From positions 37,707 to 101,706 of IMG/VR virus record IMGVR_UViG_3300025674_000021: a DNA stretch of 64,000 nucleotides; one strand, 5' to 3'. This DNA comes from a virus. Positions 8,577-17,775 of this stretch are shown piece by piece. Both the position numbers and the translations under genes were made by a program. Positions within the stretch are counted from its first letter, which is position 1. Each line of letters starts with the position of its first letter. The notes below the pieces were generated by a model that saw only the letters and a list, made by a program, of their open reading frames with translations, had not been told where the DNA came from and did no database searches.

Positions 8577-10265
8577 ATGATTACTTTTCAGCAGTTTGAT
8601 GAAAATGCTAGGGCAGCGTTAAAACTGCTGAAAGCGACTAATAGAATTGTTGGTGGGAAAAATGTTGGTTCTTTGGGAAGAGCAAGATATAAAGCTTTAT
8701 CAGTAGGACCAAGCAGAAGTATAGTTGGATTAGATCGTCAAAGAAGAAATGCATCTGATGCAGCAGCATTTAGAAAAGCAAACTTCCCTAGAACTCAAAC
8801 TGGAGGTACTAGACAAAGATTTAATACGACAGGTGAAAAGAATAAGTTTAGTAGAACTGTGGCAACTTCATACCCGTCACAATCTTCATATGCAAAAGAT
8901 ATGGTTCCTGCAAAACAATTGGAAAGTGGTGGAAGAATTCGTTCAACATCTGAACGTTCTCAATATCTGAAAAGATTGAAAAGACAAATGGGTGGGACAA
9001 GAACACGAAGAGGAGTTCATGCTGTTGATGTTCTCCCAAGAGGGGATTTCATGAAAAATGATCCAAAACAATTAATTACTAGAGGAAAAGAATATCATAA
9101 AGCAGTATCAGATATACCAAATGAAGTTAAAGGGTTTGGAGCAAAACGAGGAGATAAGATTGTAGGAACCGCATCGGAAGTTATGCCCGGTTCAACAAAT
9201 ATAGAGAGGGGAAAACAAAATCGCAGATCATTATATCGAAGAGTTCTTGGTGCAACAAAACAAGACCCTATTACAAGAAAACAAGTTGCTACTATTAAAG
9301 ATGAGTTTGAACATCTTGATGAAAATGCAAGAGCAGCATTAAAACTACTGAAATCTGCTAATAAAATTATTGGTGGTAGAAAAGTAGGCATAGTGCAGAA
9401 AGCATTGAAATCAAATCGTGCCGTATTGTCTAGGGCAGAAAGAGGTCAGAAATTTTCGCAGTCAGCAGATAAGATTACTTCTGACACACGTTCAATGAAT
9501 ATCACAAGATCAGCATCAAGAAAAGCAGGATTTAGTGGTGGTGCAAATATAAACAGAAAAGATTTTAAAACTTCAACAAAAGAATATACAACATATCCAG
9601 AAAAAGGTGGTTTAGATTATCATCCTCGACATAATACACAGGTTGATACAAATATCAGCACCGTTCCATCGGGTAGAGTTGCGGCAATTTCTGCAAATAC
9701 TACAGCAAAAAGACCAGTTCCAAAATCTGTTGGGCGTGGAAGACGAGTACCAAGAACAGAAAAATTAGTAGGGAAATTAAAAGAATATCGTCGTAGAGTT
9801 AGGAGGACTGGAGGAAATGAGAGAAATCCAGTTCATAAGATAGATTTTATTCAAAGAAGTGATGCAGATATATGGAAGAATGATTTGGACAAATATGCGT
9901 TCAAACGTGCTAGAAATTTTAGAAGAGCACAAGAAAATTTACCAAAAGATTTAAAAGCAGCAGGAGCAAAACCAAAAGATATTGTTCAAGGAATTCCCTC
10001 TGTTATGATGAGAGGAGAAACATCAAAAGGTGTTGGAAAACGTGCAGAACTTTATAAAAATCGTTATGGTCATCGCGTAACTGATTTAGATCCTACAAGA
10101 AGGACAACTGGTGTGATTGGCAGTGCTGGAGGAGAACTTCCACCAGGAAAGAAAATGAGAGGTAGAAAACCGCAGAGAAGAAGAACAAGAACAGGTCCTA
10201 CAGATCGATCTTCTGCACAGGCAATGATGGATAGAACCCAGAGAAACATTTTATCAGATCGATAA
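8577..10265 (+). CDS. Basic protein built from two tandem copies of one domain
   Basis: 562 residues, very rich in Arg and Lys. It consists of two homologous halves. DENARAALKLLKATNRIVGG near residue 8 recurs as DENARAALKLLKSANKIIGG near residue 248. Each half ends in a matching segment (HAVDVLPRGDFMKND... and HKIDFIQRSDADIWKND..., then KGFGAKRGDKIVG and KAAGAKPKDIVQG). The N-terminus MITFQQF resembles capsid-targeting starts. A late-type motif precedes it. A DNA-associated internal virion protein is plausible; no known family recognised. Confidence 0.75.
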   Translation: MITFQQFDENARAALKLLKATNRIVGGKNVGSLGRARYKALSVGPSRSIVGLDRQRRNASDAAAFRKANFPRTQTGGTRQRFNTTGEKNKFSRTVATSYPSQSSYAKDMVPAKQLESGGRIRSTSERSQYLKRLKRQMGGTRTRRGVHAVDVLPRGDFMKNDPKQLITRGKEYHKAVSDIPNEVKGFGAKRGDKIVGTASEVMPGSTNIERGKQNRRSLYRRVLGATKQDPITRKQVATIKDEFEHLDENARAALKLLKSANKIIGGRKVGIVQKALKSNRAVLSRAERGQKFSQSADKITSDTRSMNITRSASRKAGFSGGANINRKDFKTSTKEYTTYPEKGGLDYHPRHNTQVDTNISTVPSGRVAAISANTTAKRPVPKSVGRGRRVPRTEKLVGKLKEYRRRVRRTGGNERNPVHKIDFIQRSDADIWKNDLDKYAFKRARNFRRAQENLPKDLKAAGAKPKDIVQGIPSVMMRGETSKGVGKRAELYKNRYGHRVTDLDPTRRTTGVIGSAGGELPPGKKMRGRKPQRRRTRTGPTDRSSAQAMMDRTQRNILSDR

Positions 10266-10268
10266 ATA
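10261..10268 (+). promoter_or_regulatory. Late-type motif GATAAATA upstream of uvsW
   Basis: GATAAATA overlaps the preceding stop codon, 23 bases before the uvsW start. In T4 uvsW is a late gene, which fits. Confidence 0.5.
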
Positions 10269-10291
10269 TCTGTAGGTGAATCTTATGATTT

Positions 10292-11755
10292 ATGTCGAAT
10301 TTGATTATTGGTAAGAAGAACGAGGTATATCTTCAAATCAAGGCGGAACCTCACGTATATTACGAACTGGCAGACCAGTTTACGTTTGATGTTCCAGGCG
10401 CAAAATTCATGCCCCAGTTTCGTAACAGGCACTGGGACGGAAAAATTCGTCTATTTAACACGCAGACAGGTGAGATCTATGTCGGTTTGTTAGATAAAAT
10501 TATTAGTTTTTGTGAGAATCATGAGTACAGTTATGAATTTGTAAATAATAAGTTTTATGGTACTCCTTTTGAAACAAATGATTATATTTCAATGGAAGGA
10601 GTCAAAGATTACATGACTTCTATCAGCAGGTATGCCCCTCGGGATTACCAGGTCGAGGGGGTATACGACGCCCTAAAGCATAATAGAAGGTTGCTGATAT
10701 CTCCAACTGCTTCTGGAAAGTCACTGATGATATATTCTGTTGTGAGATATTACGTTGAGAAGCAACAAAATATTCTGATAGTCGTTCCGACGACTTCCCT
10801 AGTAGAACAGATGTATAAAGATTTTGCAGACTATGGTTGGGATGTAGGTTCATTTTGCCACAAAATTTATGCGGGTAAAGAAAGGGAAACAAGTTCCCAA
10901 GTGATTATCACTACCTGGCAATCAATCTACAAACTCCCCCGAAAATATTTTTCTAGATTTAATGTTGTGATTGGGGATGAGGCGCACCAGTTTAAATCTA
11001 AATCATTAATATCTATAATGTCAAAACTTTCCGATGCAAAATACAGATTTGGTTTTACAGGGACTCTTGATGGAACTCAAACTCATAAATGGGTACTGGA
11101 GGGCTTATTTGGCCCCAGTTACAAAATCATTAGGACGAAAGAACTAATGGCAAAAGGGCATGTTGCTAAACTTGATATCAACGTGCTTCTATTGAAACAC
11201 CCTGCTCATAAGTTTGAAAACTTTGAGGAAGAGGTTCAGTATATCATAAATCATGATAAACGCAATAATCTCATCAAAGAGTTGACACTAACTCTAAAAG
11301 GAAACACTCTTGTTCTTTTTGCAAGAGTAGAAGGTCATGGTCAACCACTTTACGAATTAATAAATAGTAGTACCACTGAAGATCGTAATGTCTTTTTCAT
11401 TCACGGTGGTGTAGACACTGAAGATAGAGAGAAAGTTAGAGAGATTACAGAGAAAGAAGATAATGCAATCATTGTTGCATCTTATGGAACTTTCTCAACA
11501 GGAATTAATATTAAAAATCTCCACAATGTTATTTTTGCTTCTCCTTCCAAATCGAGAATACGTAATCTACAATCGATCGGTAGAGTACTCAGAAAAGGGA
11601 ATAATAAAACAAAAGCGACTTTGTATGACATTGCTGACGACATATCCTACAAATCCAGGAAGAACTATACACTTAATCACCTGATTGAAAGAATTAAAGT
11701 TTATAACGAAGAGAATTTTAATTACGACATTGTAAACATTCCATTAAAGAACTAG
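10292..11755 (+). CDS. uvsW: UvsW helicase (SF2)
   Basis: 487 residues (T4 UvsW: 503). It unwinds R-loops and branched DNA and switches replication from origin to recombination mode. Walker A SPTASGKS lies near residue 137, the DEAH box appears in VIGDEAHQFKSKS, motif III as FGFTGTL, and motif VI as QSIGRVLRKG. The N-terminal domain PQFRNRHWDGKIRLFN is the UvsW-specific DNA-binding module. A late-type motif just upstream agrees with its late expression in T4. Confidence 0.95.
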   Translation: MSNLIIGKKNEVYLQIKAEPHVYYELADQFTFDVPGAKFMPQFRNRHWDGKIRLFNTQTGEIYVGLLDKIISFCENHEYSYEFVNNKFYGTPFETNDYISMEGVKDYMTSISRYAPRDYQVEGVYDALKHNRRLLISPTASGKSLMIYSVVRYYVEKQQNILIVVPTTSLVEQMYKDFADYGWDVGSFCHKIYAGKERETSSQVIITTWQSIYKLPRKYFSRFNVVIGDEAHQFKSKSLISIMSKLSDAKYRFGFTGTLDGTQTHKWVLEGLFGPSYKIIRTKELMAKGHVAKLDINVLLLKHPAHKFENFEEEVQYIINHDKRNNLIKELTLTLKGNTLVLFARVEGHGQPLYELINSSTTEDRNVFFIHGGVDTEDREKVREITEKEDNAIIVASYGTFSTGINIKNLHNVIFASPSKSRIRNLQSIGRVLRKGNNKTKATLYDIADDISYKSRKNYTLNHLIERIKVYNEENFNYDIVNIPLKN

Positions 11756-11756
11756 T

Positions 11757-12191
11757 ATGGGCGAAGAATTCTACGCAGTTATAAAATTAGTTTCAGGAGA
11801 AGAAATCTTATCTCTGGTTATGGTTGATGACTCTGGTGATGAACCAATCATGGTATTGCAGAATCCAGTAGTCATGAAAACCTTCCATAACCATCAGGGA
11901 GTTCATATCAAAGTAAAACCCTGGATGGAAATGACGGAAGATGATTTCTACTTTATTACCTTAGATAAAATTATCACATGCACAGAAACCTCTAATGATA
12001 AACTTATCAATATATACAATCGTTTTCTTGAAGAGGATGATAATAGTGATATTGATGTCTACACTAAGTCAGGACAGGTAAAGCCTGATGAAAGAATGGG
12101 TTATATCTCTTCGGTAATGGAAGCAAGAAGGAAGTTAGAGAGTATCTATAGAGATCTTTCGGTAGAGGATAATAAAGATACTCAAAGCTAG
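11757..12191 (+). CDS. Small protein with an Sm-like N-terminal pattern
   Basis: 144 residues. The N-terminal half (FYAVIKLVSGEEILSLVM, NPVVMKTF, KPWMEM, ITLDKIITCTE, then LINIYNRF) shares spacing and key residues with the proteins at 30137 and 30444. The short-strand pattern and SGE turn resemble an Sm-like barrel. Start is one base after the uvsW stop. Role unknown; an RNA-binding or protein-adaptor role is possible. Confidence 0.6.
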   Translation: MGEEFYAVIKLVSGEEILSLVMVDDSGDEPIMVLQNPVVMKTFHNHQGVHIKVKPWMEMTEDDFYFITLDKIITCTETSNDKLINIYNRFLEEDDNSDIDVYTKSGQVKPDERMGYISSVMEARRKLESIYRDLSVEDNKDTQS

Positions 12192-12244
12192 CTAGATCTG
12201 TCTCTTCAACGTTAACAAACATATTCTACTGAGTTTCGGACACT

Positions 12245-12273
12245 TTGTCAAGCCCCCTAAAGTATGCTATAAT
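12245..12273 (+). promoter_or_regulatory. Sigma70-type promoter of gp55
   Basis: TTGTCA at 12245-12250, 17-base spacer, TATAAT at 12268-12273. The predicted start lies ~20 bases before the gp55 start codon. It lets the host RNA polymerase make the late sigma factor. Confidence 0.85.
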
Positions 12274-12303
12274 GAACATATACTACGCGGTTAAGTAAAT
12301 GTC

Positions 12304-12780
12304 ATGCCTAAGAAGAAGACAGAACACTATGTAAACAACAAAGAGTTGCTACAAGCACTGATTGTTTACAGAGAACAACTGGAAGAGTCCAAGAAGAATG
12401 GACTTCCGAAACCGCGAGTTACTAATTACCTTGGTGAGTGCTTCTTTAAGATCGCTACTCGCCTTTCATACAAACCAAACTTTGTCAATTATATGTTCCG
12501 AGAAGACATGATCTCGGATGGTATTGAGAACTGTGTTGAGTATATTCATAATTTTGATCCAGCAAAGTCATCCAATCCATTTGCATACTTCACTCAAATT
12601 ATTCATTACGCTTTTTTGAGACGTATTCAGAAAGAGAAGAAGCAGTTAGAGATCAAAGCAAAGATCATTGAACGAACAGGTTTCGATGAAGTTATGATGG
12701 TAGATGATAACTCGCTTTCAGGTCATACTTCAGAATACAATTCTATTAAAGATCAAATCCAGTACAGGAATAATCGATGA
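12304..12780 (+). CDS. 55: Late transcription sigma factor gp55
   Basis: 158 residues (T4 gp55: 185). It is the phage sigma subunit that directs polymerase to TATAAATA late promoters. The sigma region 2-like core is clear: SDGIENCVEYIHNFDPAKSS followed by NPFAYFTQIIHYAFLRRIQK. It has its own sigma70-like promoter and overlaps gp47 by four bases (ATGA). Its targets are the late motifs listed through this window. Confidence 0.95.
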   Translation: MPKKKTEHYVNNKELLQALIVYREQLEESKKNGLPKPRVTNYLGECFFKIATRLSYKPNFVNYMFREDMISDGIENCVEYIHNFDPAKSSNPFAYFTQIIHYAFLRRIQKEKKQLEIKAKIIERTGFDEVMMVDDNSLSGHTSEYNSIKDQIQYRNNR

Positions 12781-13811
12781 AGGTTGCTATCATTACGGAT
12801 ACTCATTATGGTGCTAAGAAAGGATCTAAATCTCTTCACGATTACTTTGAACTCTTCTACGAAAATGTTTTCTTTCCATCTCTAGAAGAGCATGGAGTAA
12901 AAACTGTCATTCATATGGGTGATGCGTTTGATTCAAGGAAGGGAATTGACTTTCAAAGCTTAGAATGGTCAAAGAGGGTTGTCTTTGATCCCCTAAGCAA
13001 GTATGATGTCCATATGGTTATTGGTAACCATGATATCTACTACAAAGATACAAACTCAATCAACTCACCAGAGTTGCTTCTGAAAACTTACGAAAATATT
13101 AAGACCTATAAAGATCCTACAGAAGTTAACATTGGTGGGTTAAATATTTTACTAATTCCGTGGATTAATTCTGAAAATGAAGAAGTTACTTTCAAACTGG
13201 TTAAAGAGACAACTTGCAAGGTCGCGATGGGGCACCTTGAGTTCAGAGGATTTAAAGTTAATCGACAAATCGTCATGGAAGCAGGTATTTCATGCGAATT
13301 ATTTGAGAACTTCAGTCATGTTTTCTCCGGTCATTACCACACTAGATCAAGCAACGGATTGATTCATTACTTGGGAAATCCCTACGAAATGTTCTGGTCT
13401 GATGTAGATGATCCTAGAGGTTTCCATATCTTTGATACTGAGACCTTAGAACTGACTACTATCAACAATCCATATAAACTCTTCTACAACATCTATTACG
13501 AAGATACTCCGCATCAGATGTTTGATGCTTCTAAGTATAAAAATAAGATCGTAAAAGTTATTGTAAGAAAAAAATCAAGTCCTAAGGAATTTGAAAAGTT
13601 TGTAGATAAGTTATCGACTGCAGGAGTTGAAGATTTAAAAGTCATTGAAAACTTCAGTGTAGTTGAAAAAGAAGATTTTGAAGTTGAAGAATCTGAGAAC
13701 ACAATGTCTATTTTGAATAGATACATTGATGACTCTGACTTTGAACTTGATAAAGGCATTATCAAATCAATCTTTCAAGATATCTACAAAAAAGCGTGCG
13801 AGGTAGAGTAG
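12777..13811 (+). CDS. 47: Recombination nuclease subunit gp47 (Mre11-like)
   Basis: 344 residues (T4: 339). It is a calcineurin-like phosphoesterase; with gp46 it resects DNA ends for recombination-dependent replication and host DNA breakdown. Metal-binding motifs are in order: DTHYG (residue 8), MGDAFDSRKG, IGNHDIYYK, MGHLEF and SGHYHTR. Only a one-codon-sized gap and one small gene separate it from gp46. Confidence 0.97.
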   Translation: MKVAIITDTHYGAKKGSKSLHDYFELFYENVFFPSLEEHGVKTVIHMGDAFDSRKGIDFQSLEWSKRVVFDPLSKYDVHMVIGNHDIYYKDTNSINSPELLLKTYENIKTYKDPTEVNIGGLNILLIPWINSENEEVTFKLVKETTCKVAMGHLEFRGFKVNRQIVMEAGISCELFENFSHVFSGHYHTRSSNGLIHYLGNPYEMFWSDVDDPRGFHIFDTETLELTTINNPYKLFYNIYYEDTPHQMFDASKYKNKIVKVIVRKKSSPKEFEKFVDKLSTAGVEDLKVIENFSVVEKEDFEVEESENTMSILNRYIDDSDFELDKGIIKSIFQDIYKKACEVE

Positions 13812-13812
13812 T

Positions 13813-14079
13813 ATGTTTCTTCTAACCGTCAAAGATAATAAAGATGACGGTGCATATGCCGTTCAAGATAGGTATGGTCATAAAGTTCTCTTCCTCTTTC
13901 AAGAGGAAGATGATGCTACAAGATACTCACTTATGCTTGAAGACGAAGAAGGAACCTATATGGATGTAGTTGAAGTTGACGATGATTTGGCGATAAAGAC
14001 GTGTAAACTGCACAACTATAAGTATGCAGTGATTACTTCTAATGATATTGTAATTCCTCCTAAAAATGATAAACTTTAA
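13813..14079 (+). CDS. DUF3110-like protein between gp47 and gp46
   Basis: 88 residues. The pattern FLFQEEDDATRYSLMLEDEE followed by a VEVDDD segment, a NYKYAVI strand and terminal VIPPKND matches the DUF3110 family of cyanobacteria and plants. Those proteins have an EDDA-R-LE core and end in a PP motif. Its function is unknown. It overlaps the gp46 start by 14 bases, so it belongs to the 47-46 operon. Probably acquired from a cyanobacterial host. Confidence 0.65.
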   Translation: MFLLTVKDNKDDGAYAVQDRYGHKVLFLFQEEDDATRYSLMLEDEEGTYMDVVEVDDDLAIKTCKLHNYKYAVITSNDIVIPPKNDKL

Positions 14080-15778
14080 GAAAATCCGTTATCGCAATTT
14101 CTTATCAACCGGAAATCAGTTTATTGAAATTAACTTCCAGCAAAATAGTACTAATCTGATTGTTGGAACTAATGGGTCTGGTAAGTCAACTATATTAGAT
14201 GCACTGACCTTTGTTCTGTTTAATAAACCATTCCGTAAGATCAACAAACCTCAACTTGTCAACAGTGTAAATGAGAAGGACTGTGTAGTTGAGATTGAAT
14301 TCGATGCAAACGGAAGACAATACTTAGTTCGCAGAGGTATCAAACCTAATGTGTTTGATATTGTCATGGATGGAAGCATCTTGCATAAAGAAGCAGATGA
14401 TAGATCTAATCAAAGAATTCTTGAACAAAATATTCTCAAGTTAAATTACAAATCATTTACGCAGATTGTAATCTTAGGTAGTAGTACGTTTGTTCCTTTC
14501 ATGCAACTTACTACTGCAAACAGACGTGAAGTTATTGAAGATCTTCTGGATATTAGAATATTTTCTTCTATGAGTTCTTTGATTAAGGAGAACCTTCGAT
14601 ACGAGAAAGATCAAATCAAATCTCTGGATCTTAAGAAGCAAACTCTGAAAGAAAAAGCAAAGATGCAGATCGAGTTCATTGAAGAACTTGAGAACCGTGG
14701 TAAGCAGCAGATAGAATCTAACAGTAAAAAAATTGATGATCTTGATGAGGAGATTGTTGTTGCAAACTTAGAGAATGAGAAGAAGCAAAAAGAGTTAGAA
14801 AGTAAAGTTAAAGAACAAGAAAAACTAACTGGGTTCTCTGATAAGTTAGTAAAACTTAACAATATGAAGGGAAAAATTTCTCAAAAAGTTTCAACGATTA
14901 CTGAAGAGTATAACTTCTTTAAGGAAAATACGGTTTGCCCTACCTGTACTCAGGATATTGAAGAATCATTTAGAGTAAATAGAATTAGTGATGCTCAAAA
15001 TAAGGCAAAAGAACTTAAAGATGGTTATGTTGAACTTGAGAAAACAATTAAGTCAGAACAAGAGAGAGAGCGTCAATTCAATGCCCTATCCAAGGAGATT
15101 ACTAAATTAACGCATGGCATTTCTCAAAACAATACTCGGATTCAGTCCAACAGACGCCAAGTCCGAGATCTGGAATCGGAAATTCAAACAATTACCGACA
15201 ACCTTGCAAACAGAAATACTGAACATGAGAAGTTAGAAGAGTTTAAGAAAAATCTCCAGCAGACAATTGAAGATCTCTCAGAAAGAAAACAAGAAGTCGT
15301 TTATTACGATTTTGCCTATTCCTTACTTAAGGACGATGGCGTAAAAACAAAAATCATCAAGAAATATCTCCCTCTGATTAATCAACAGGTTAATCGATAT
15401 CTACAAATGATGGAGTTCTTCATCAACTTTAAACTTGACGAAGAATTTAATGAGTCAATCGAATCTCCTATTCATGAATCATTTTCTTATAGTTCATTCA
15501 GTGAAGGTGAAAAAATGAGAATCGATTTATCTTTGCTCTTCACTTGGAGAGAAGTTGCGAAGGTAAAAAATTCTGTCAATACCAACCTGTTGATTATGGA
15601 TGAGGTGTTCGACTCTTCGCTTGATGGATTCGGTACAGAAGAGTTCCTTAAAATTATTAGATATATAATAAAGGATGCAAATATTTTTGTTATATCTCAC
15701 AAAGTGGGATTAGAGGAAAAATTTGAGTCCGTAATCAAATTCCAAAAACAAAAAGGATTTTCGCAGAAACTAAAATGA
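14066..15778 (+). CDS. 46: Recombination nuclease subunit gp46 (Rad50-like)
   Basis: 570 residues (T4: 560). It is an SMC-type ATPase partner of gp47. Walker A GTNGSGKST lies near residue 34. Long coiled coils flank a zinc hook CPTC near residue 290. The ABC signature is SFSEGEKMR and Walker B is LLIMDEVFD. The overlap with the preceding DUF3110-like gene suggests coupled translation. Confidence 0.97.
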   Translation: MINFKKIRYRNFLSTGNQFIEINFQQNSTNLIVGTNGSGKSTILDALTFVLFNKPFRKINKPQLVNSVNEKDCVVEIEFDANGRQYLVRRGIKPNVFDIVMDGSILHKEADDRSNQRILEQNILKLNYKSFTQIVILGSSTFVPFMQLTTANRREVIEDLLDIRIFSSMSSLIKENLRYEKDQIKSLDLKKQTLKEKAKMQIEFIEELENRGKQQIESNSKKIDDLDEEIVVANLENEKKQKELESKVKEQEKLTGFSDKLVKLNNMKGKISQKVSTITEEYNFFKENTVCPTCTQDIEESFRVNRISDAQNKAKELKDGYVELEKTIKSEQERERQFNALSKEITKLTHGISQNNTRIQSNRRQVRDLESEIQTITDNLANRNTEHEKLEEFKKNLQQTIEDLSERKQEVVYYDFAYSLLKDDGVKTKIIKKYLPLINQQVNRYLQMMEFFINFKLDEEFNESIESPIHESFSYSSFSEGEKMRIDLSLLFTWREVAKVKNSVNTNLLIMDEVFDSSLDGFGTEEFLKIIRYIIKDANIFVISHKVGLEEKFESVIKFQKQKGFSQKLK

Positions 15779-15909
15779 GCATGATTAAAATTTTCGGTCT
15801 CGCGGTAGTATTCGGACTACTAGGTGCGGGATTCCAGCATGGCAACATGCACCTTTACAATAGTATGGTTCCACATGTCCATGAGAATGGAGTGATTCAT
15901 TCTCACTGA
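15775..15909 (+). CDS. 44-residue membrane miniprotein with His-rich tail
   Basis: It starts in an ATGA overlap with the gp46 stop. One hydrophobic helix (IKIFGLAVVFGLLGAG) is followed by a tail with seven His (FQHGNMHLYN, VPHVHENGVIHSH). The composition is too ordered for a random ORF and the coupling to gp46 supports translation. The His cluster could bind metal. Function unknown. Confidence 0.6.
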   Translation: MSMIKIFGLAVVFGLLGAGFQHGNMHLYNSMVPHVHENGVIHSH

Positions 15910-15920
15910 TGGTTCTAGAT

Positions 15921-15947
15921 AACGCCCCAATAAGGAGCGTTTTTTTA
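15921..15947 (+). terminator. Terminator ending the gp47-gp46 operon
   Basis: AACGC/GCGTT stem, one C-A mismatch, then CC/GG and an AATAA loop, followed by six T. It runs straight into a late promoter motif. Confidence 0.75.
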
Positions 15948-15953
15948 TAAATA
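15946..15953 (+). promoter_or_regulatory. Late promoter motif TATAAATA
   Basis: Exact TATAAATA fused to the T-run of the previous terminator, 27 bases before the next start. Confidence 0.7.
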
Positions 15954-15980
15954 TTTGAAAATAGTGTTCAAATAAAACCA

Positions 15981-17753
15981 ATGTATAATAAGACCGAACG
16001 TGAGTTACTTGAGTTATACAAATCTGTTTACAACGAAGATACAGAGATAAAGGGTCTTCTGATTGAACTTTGTGAGAATTTTGAGTATGGTAATAGTTTA
16101 GAAGAGAGAGCAGAATTTGTTGGAGGTGTAATCAAAGATGAGTGCATCTTTGAATTCTTAGATCTGGTTTCAGATGTATTTGAGATTGAGATCAAAGAAA
16201 CCTTAACTGAAGGAATTGACCTGACAGAAAGAGCTGCATTAGTCAGAGGTCTTGTTAATGCACTTAGCAGAGGTGCTAGGAATAAAGCACTCAAGACAGC
16301 AGGAACTGCTGCAATGGGTAAGAGTGGTAACGTAATTAAAGGTGGTGCAGCATCTTCTAGCGTTAGAGCAGCAAGATCTGCAAGAGGTGCTACTACAGCA
16401 GCAACTAGAGCACCTGGTGGACCAGCAGCAGCGGCAAATGTTAAGAAAGCTGCTGATATTAGTGGAGCAACAAAACGACTTCCTGCTAAAGGTGGAAGTG
16501 GCGCAAATAGTGTTAATGCTATTGCTCAGCGTAATACTACAAAGACCAGGCAGGCAGTTAACCAAATGCAGACCTTCCTTGGTGGTCTTAAGAAGACCAT
16601 GAGGCAAAGTGCTGCTGCAGACAAGCTTGCTAAGGCAAAAGTAGGATCTACTGGTACTGGCGTTAAGGCAGCACTTCCTGGTGCAGCACCAAAAGCAGCA
16701 CTTCCTGGTGCAAAGGGAACTGTTACACCTTTGAAGACAACTGCACAAGTAGGTGGTCCTATTGGTCAAAGAACTATCAAGAAACCAGGTGCTGGACTTC
16801 CAAGACAGGCACCAAAACCTGAATGGGGCAAAGGTGGATCAGGTAATTCTGGAATTCCAAAACCACCAAGACAACCAGGTGGTGCAATGACTAAGAGACC
16901 ATCTAGCAGTATTGCAACTCCTGGTGTTCAGAAGGTCAAAGTCAAGGACATGGGTCCAACTGGAAGATCTGCTACTGACAAGGGAGGAAGAACTCTCAAA
17001 GGTGATGGTGTAATTGATGTAACTGCGAAGACAGTTTCTTCTAGAAAAACTACTGCACAACGTCTTAAGGATCTAGCAAGAGCTGTTAAAAATAATAAAG
17101 GTAAGGTTGCAGCTGGTGCTGCTATTGCTGGTGGAGCAGCACTTGGTTTAGCTACCGGAGATGGTAAGAAAACTGCTTCGGGAGATACCGCTCCTACTAC
17201 TCCATCTACAGCACCTGCATCTAAGGGTAAAACTGAAACTGGACTGGCGAATATTCCTCCTGCTGAGGGTCCAGTGAACAATCCAAATTATGGAAAACCT
17301 GGTTCCAAGGATAAGGCACCTGCACCTAAGGCACCTACTGGCGGAGGATCTAAAGCACCTACTGGCGGAGGATCTAAAGCACCTACTGGCGGAGGATCTA
17401 AAGCACCTACTGGCGGTGGTTCCAAGGCACCTGAAACCAAGAAGCCTGAATCTAAGGGAACTCCAAAGATGTCAAAAATGCAGCGGGATGCTGCAGAACT
17501 TCGTCAAATGAGAAAGAGATCTCAGGAGCGTATTATCGCTCAAGGTGGTACACCAGCAACTCCTCTTGTAAAAGATGATGTAGATGTATTTGAAATCATC
17601 AAGGGTTACCTGATCGATGAAGGTTATGCTGGTAGTGAAGAGGCAGCACTCATCATCATGACTAACATGAGTGGAGCATGGCAAGAGAAAATCATTGAGT
17701 CCTCCTGTGGAGGTGGTCACTCCAAGAAAAAGAAAAAGAAGAAGGGATATTGA
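15981..17753 (+). CDS. Large low-complexity virion-type protein with shared C-terminal motif (family A, copy 1)
   Basis: 590 residues. An acidic helical N-terminus (LLELYKSVYNEDTEIK) is followed by a long basic Ala/Gly/Pro-rich middle. A hydrophobic small-residue helix (GAAIAGGAALGLAT) lies near residue 380, then four octapeptide repeats. The C-terminal ~50 residues contain YLIDEGYAGSEEAALIIMTN, shared with the proteins at 48075 and 50095. It ends with a Lys-rich tail. Late promoter upstream. Probable structural or ejected head protein; no enzymatic motif seen. Confidence 0.8.
   Translation: MYNKTERELLELYKSVYNEDTEIKGLLIELCENFEYGNSLEERAEFVGGVIKDECIFEFLDLVSDVFEIEIKETLTEGIDLTERAALVRGLVNALSRGARNKALKTAGTAAMGKSGNVIKGGAASSSVRAARSARGATTAATRAPGGPAAAANVKKAADISGATKRLPAKGGSGANSVNAIAQRNTTKTRQAVNQMQTFLGGLKKTMRQSAAADKLAKAKVGSTGTGVKAALPGAAPKAALPGAKGTVTPLKTTAQVGGPIGQRTIKKPGAGLPRQAPKPEWGKGGSGNSGIPKPPRQPGGAMTKRPSSSIATPGVQKVKVKDMGPTGRSATDKGGRTLKGDGVIDVTAKTVSSRKTTAQRLKDLARAVKNNKGKVAAGAAIAGGAALGLATGDGKKTASGDTAPTTPSTAPASKGKTETGLANIPPAEGPVNNPNYGKPGSKDKAPAPKAPTGGGSKAPTGGGSKAPTGGGSKAPTGGGSKAPETKKPESKGTPKMSKMQRDAAELRQMRKRSQERIIAQGGTPATPLVKDDVDVFEIIKGYLIDEGYAGSEEAALIIMTNMSGAWQEKIIESSCGGGHSKKKKKKKGY
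17331..17426 (+). repeat. Four tandem 24-base repeats coding APTGGGSK
   Basis: Units begin GCACCTACTGGCGGAGGATC; three are identical and the fourth differs at a few bases. They code for a flexible Gly/Ser/Pro linker inside the family A protein. Such repeats can change in number by slippage. Confidence 0.95.
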
Positions 17754-17775
17754 TCCAGTTCTGAAACTGTCCACT

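Noticed and set aside
16239-16769. Cys/Ser-rich minus-strand frame opposite the 15981 gene
   Set aside because: It arises from GCA/GCT-rich repeats on the other strand; no signals.
17331-17426. Possible CRISPR-like array
   Set aside because: The 24-base units are contiguous, without spacers, and are in frame as protein repeats.
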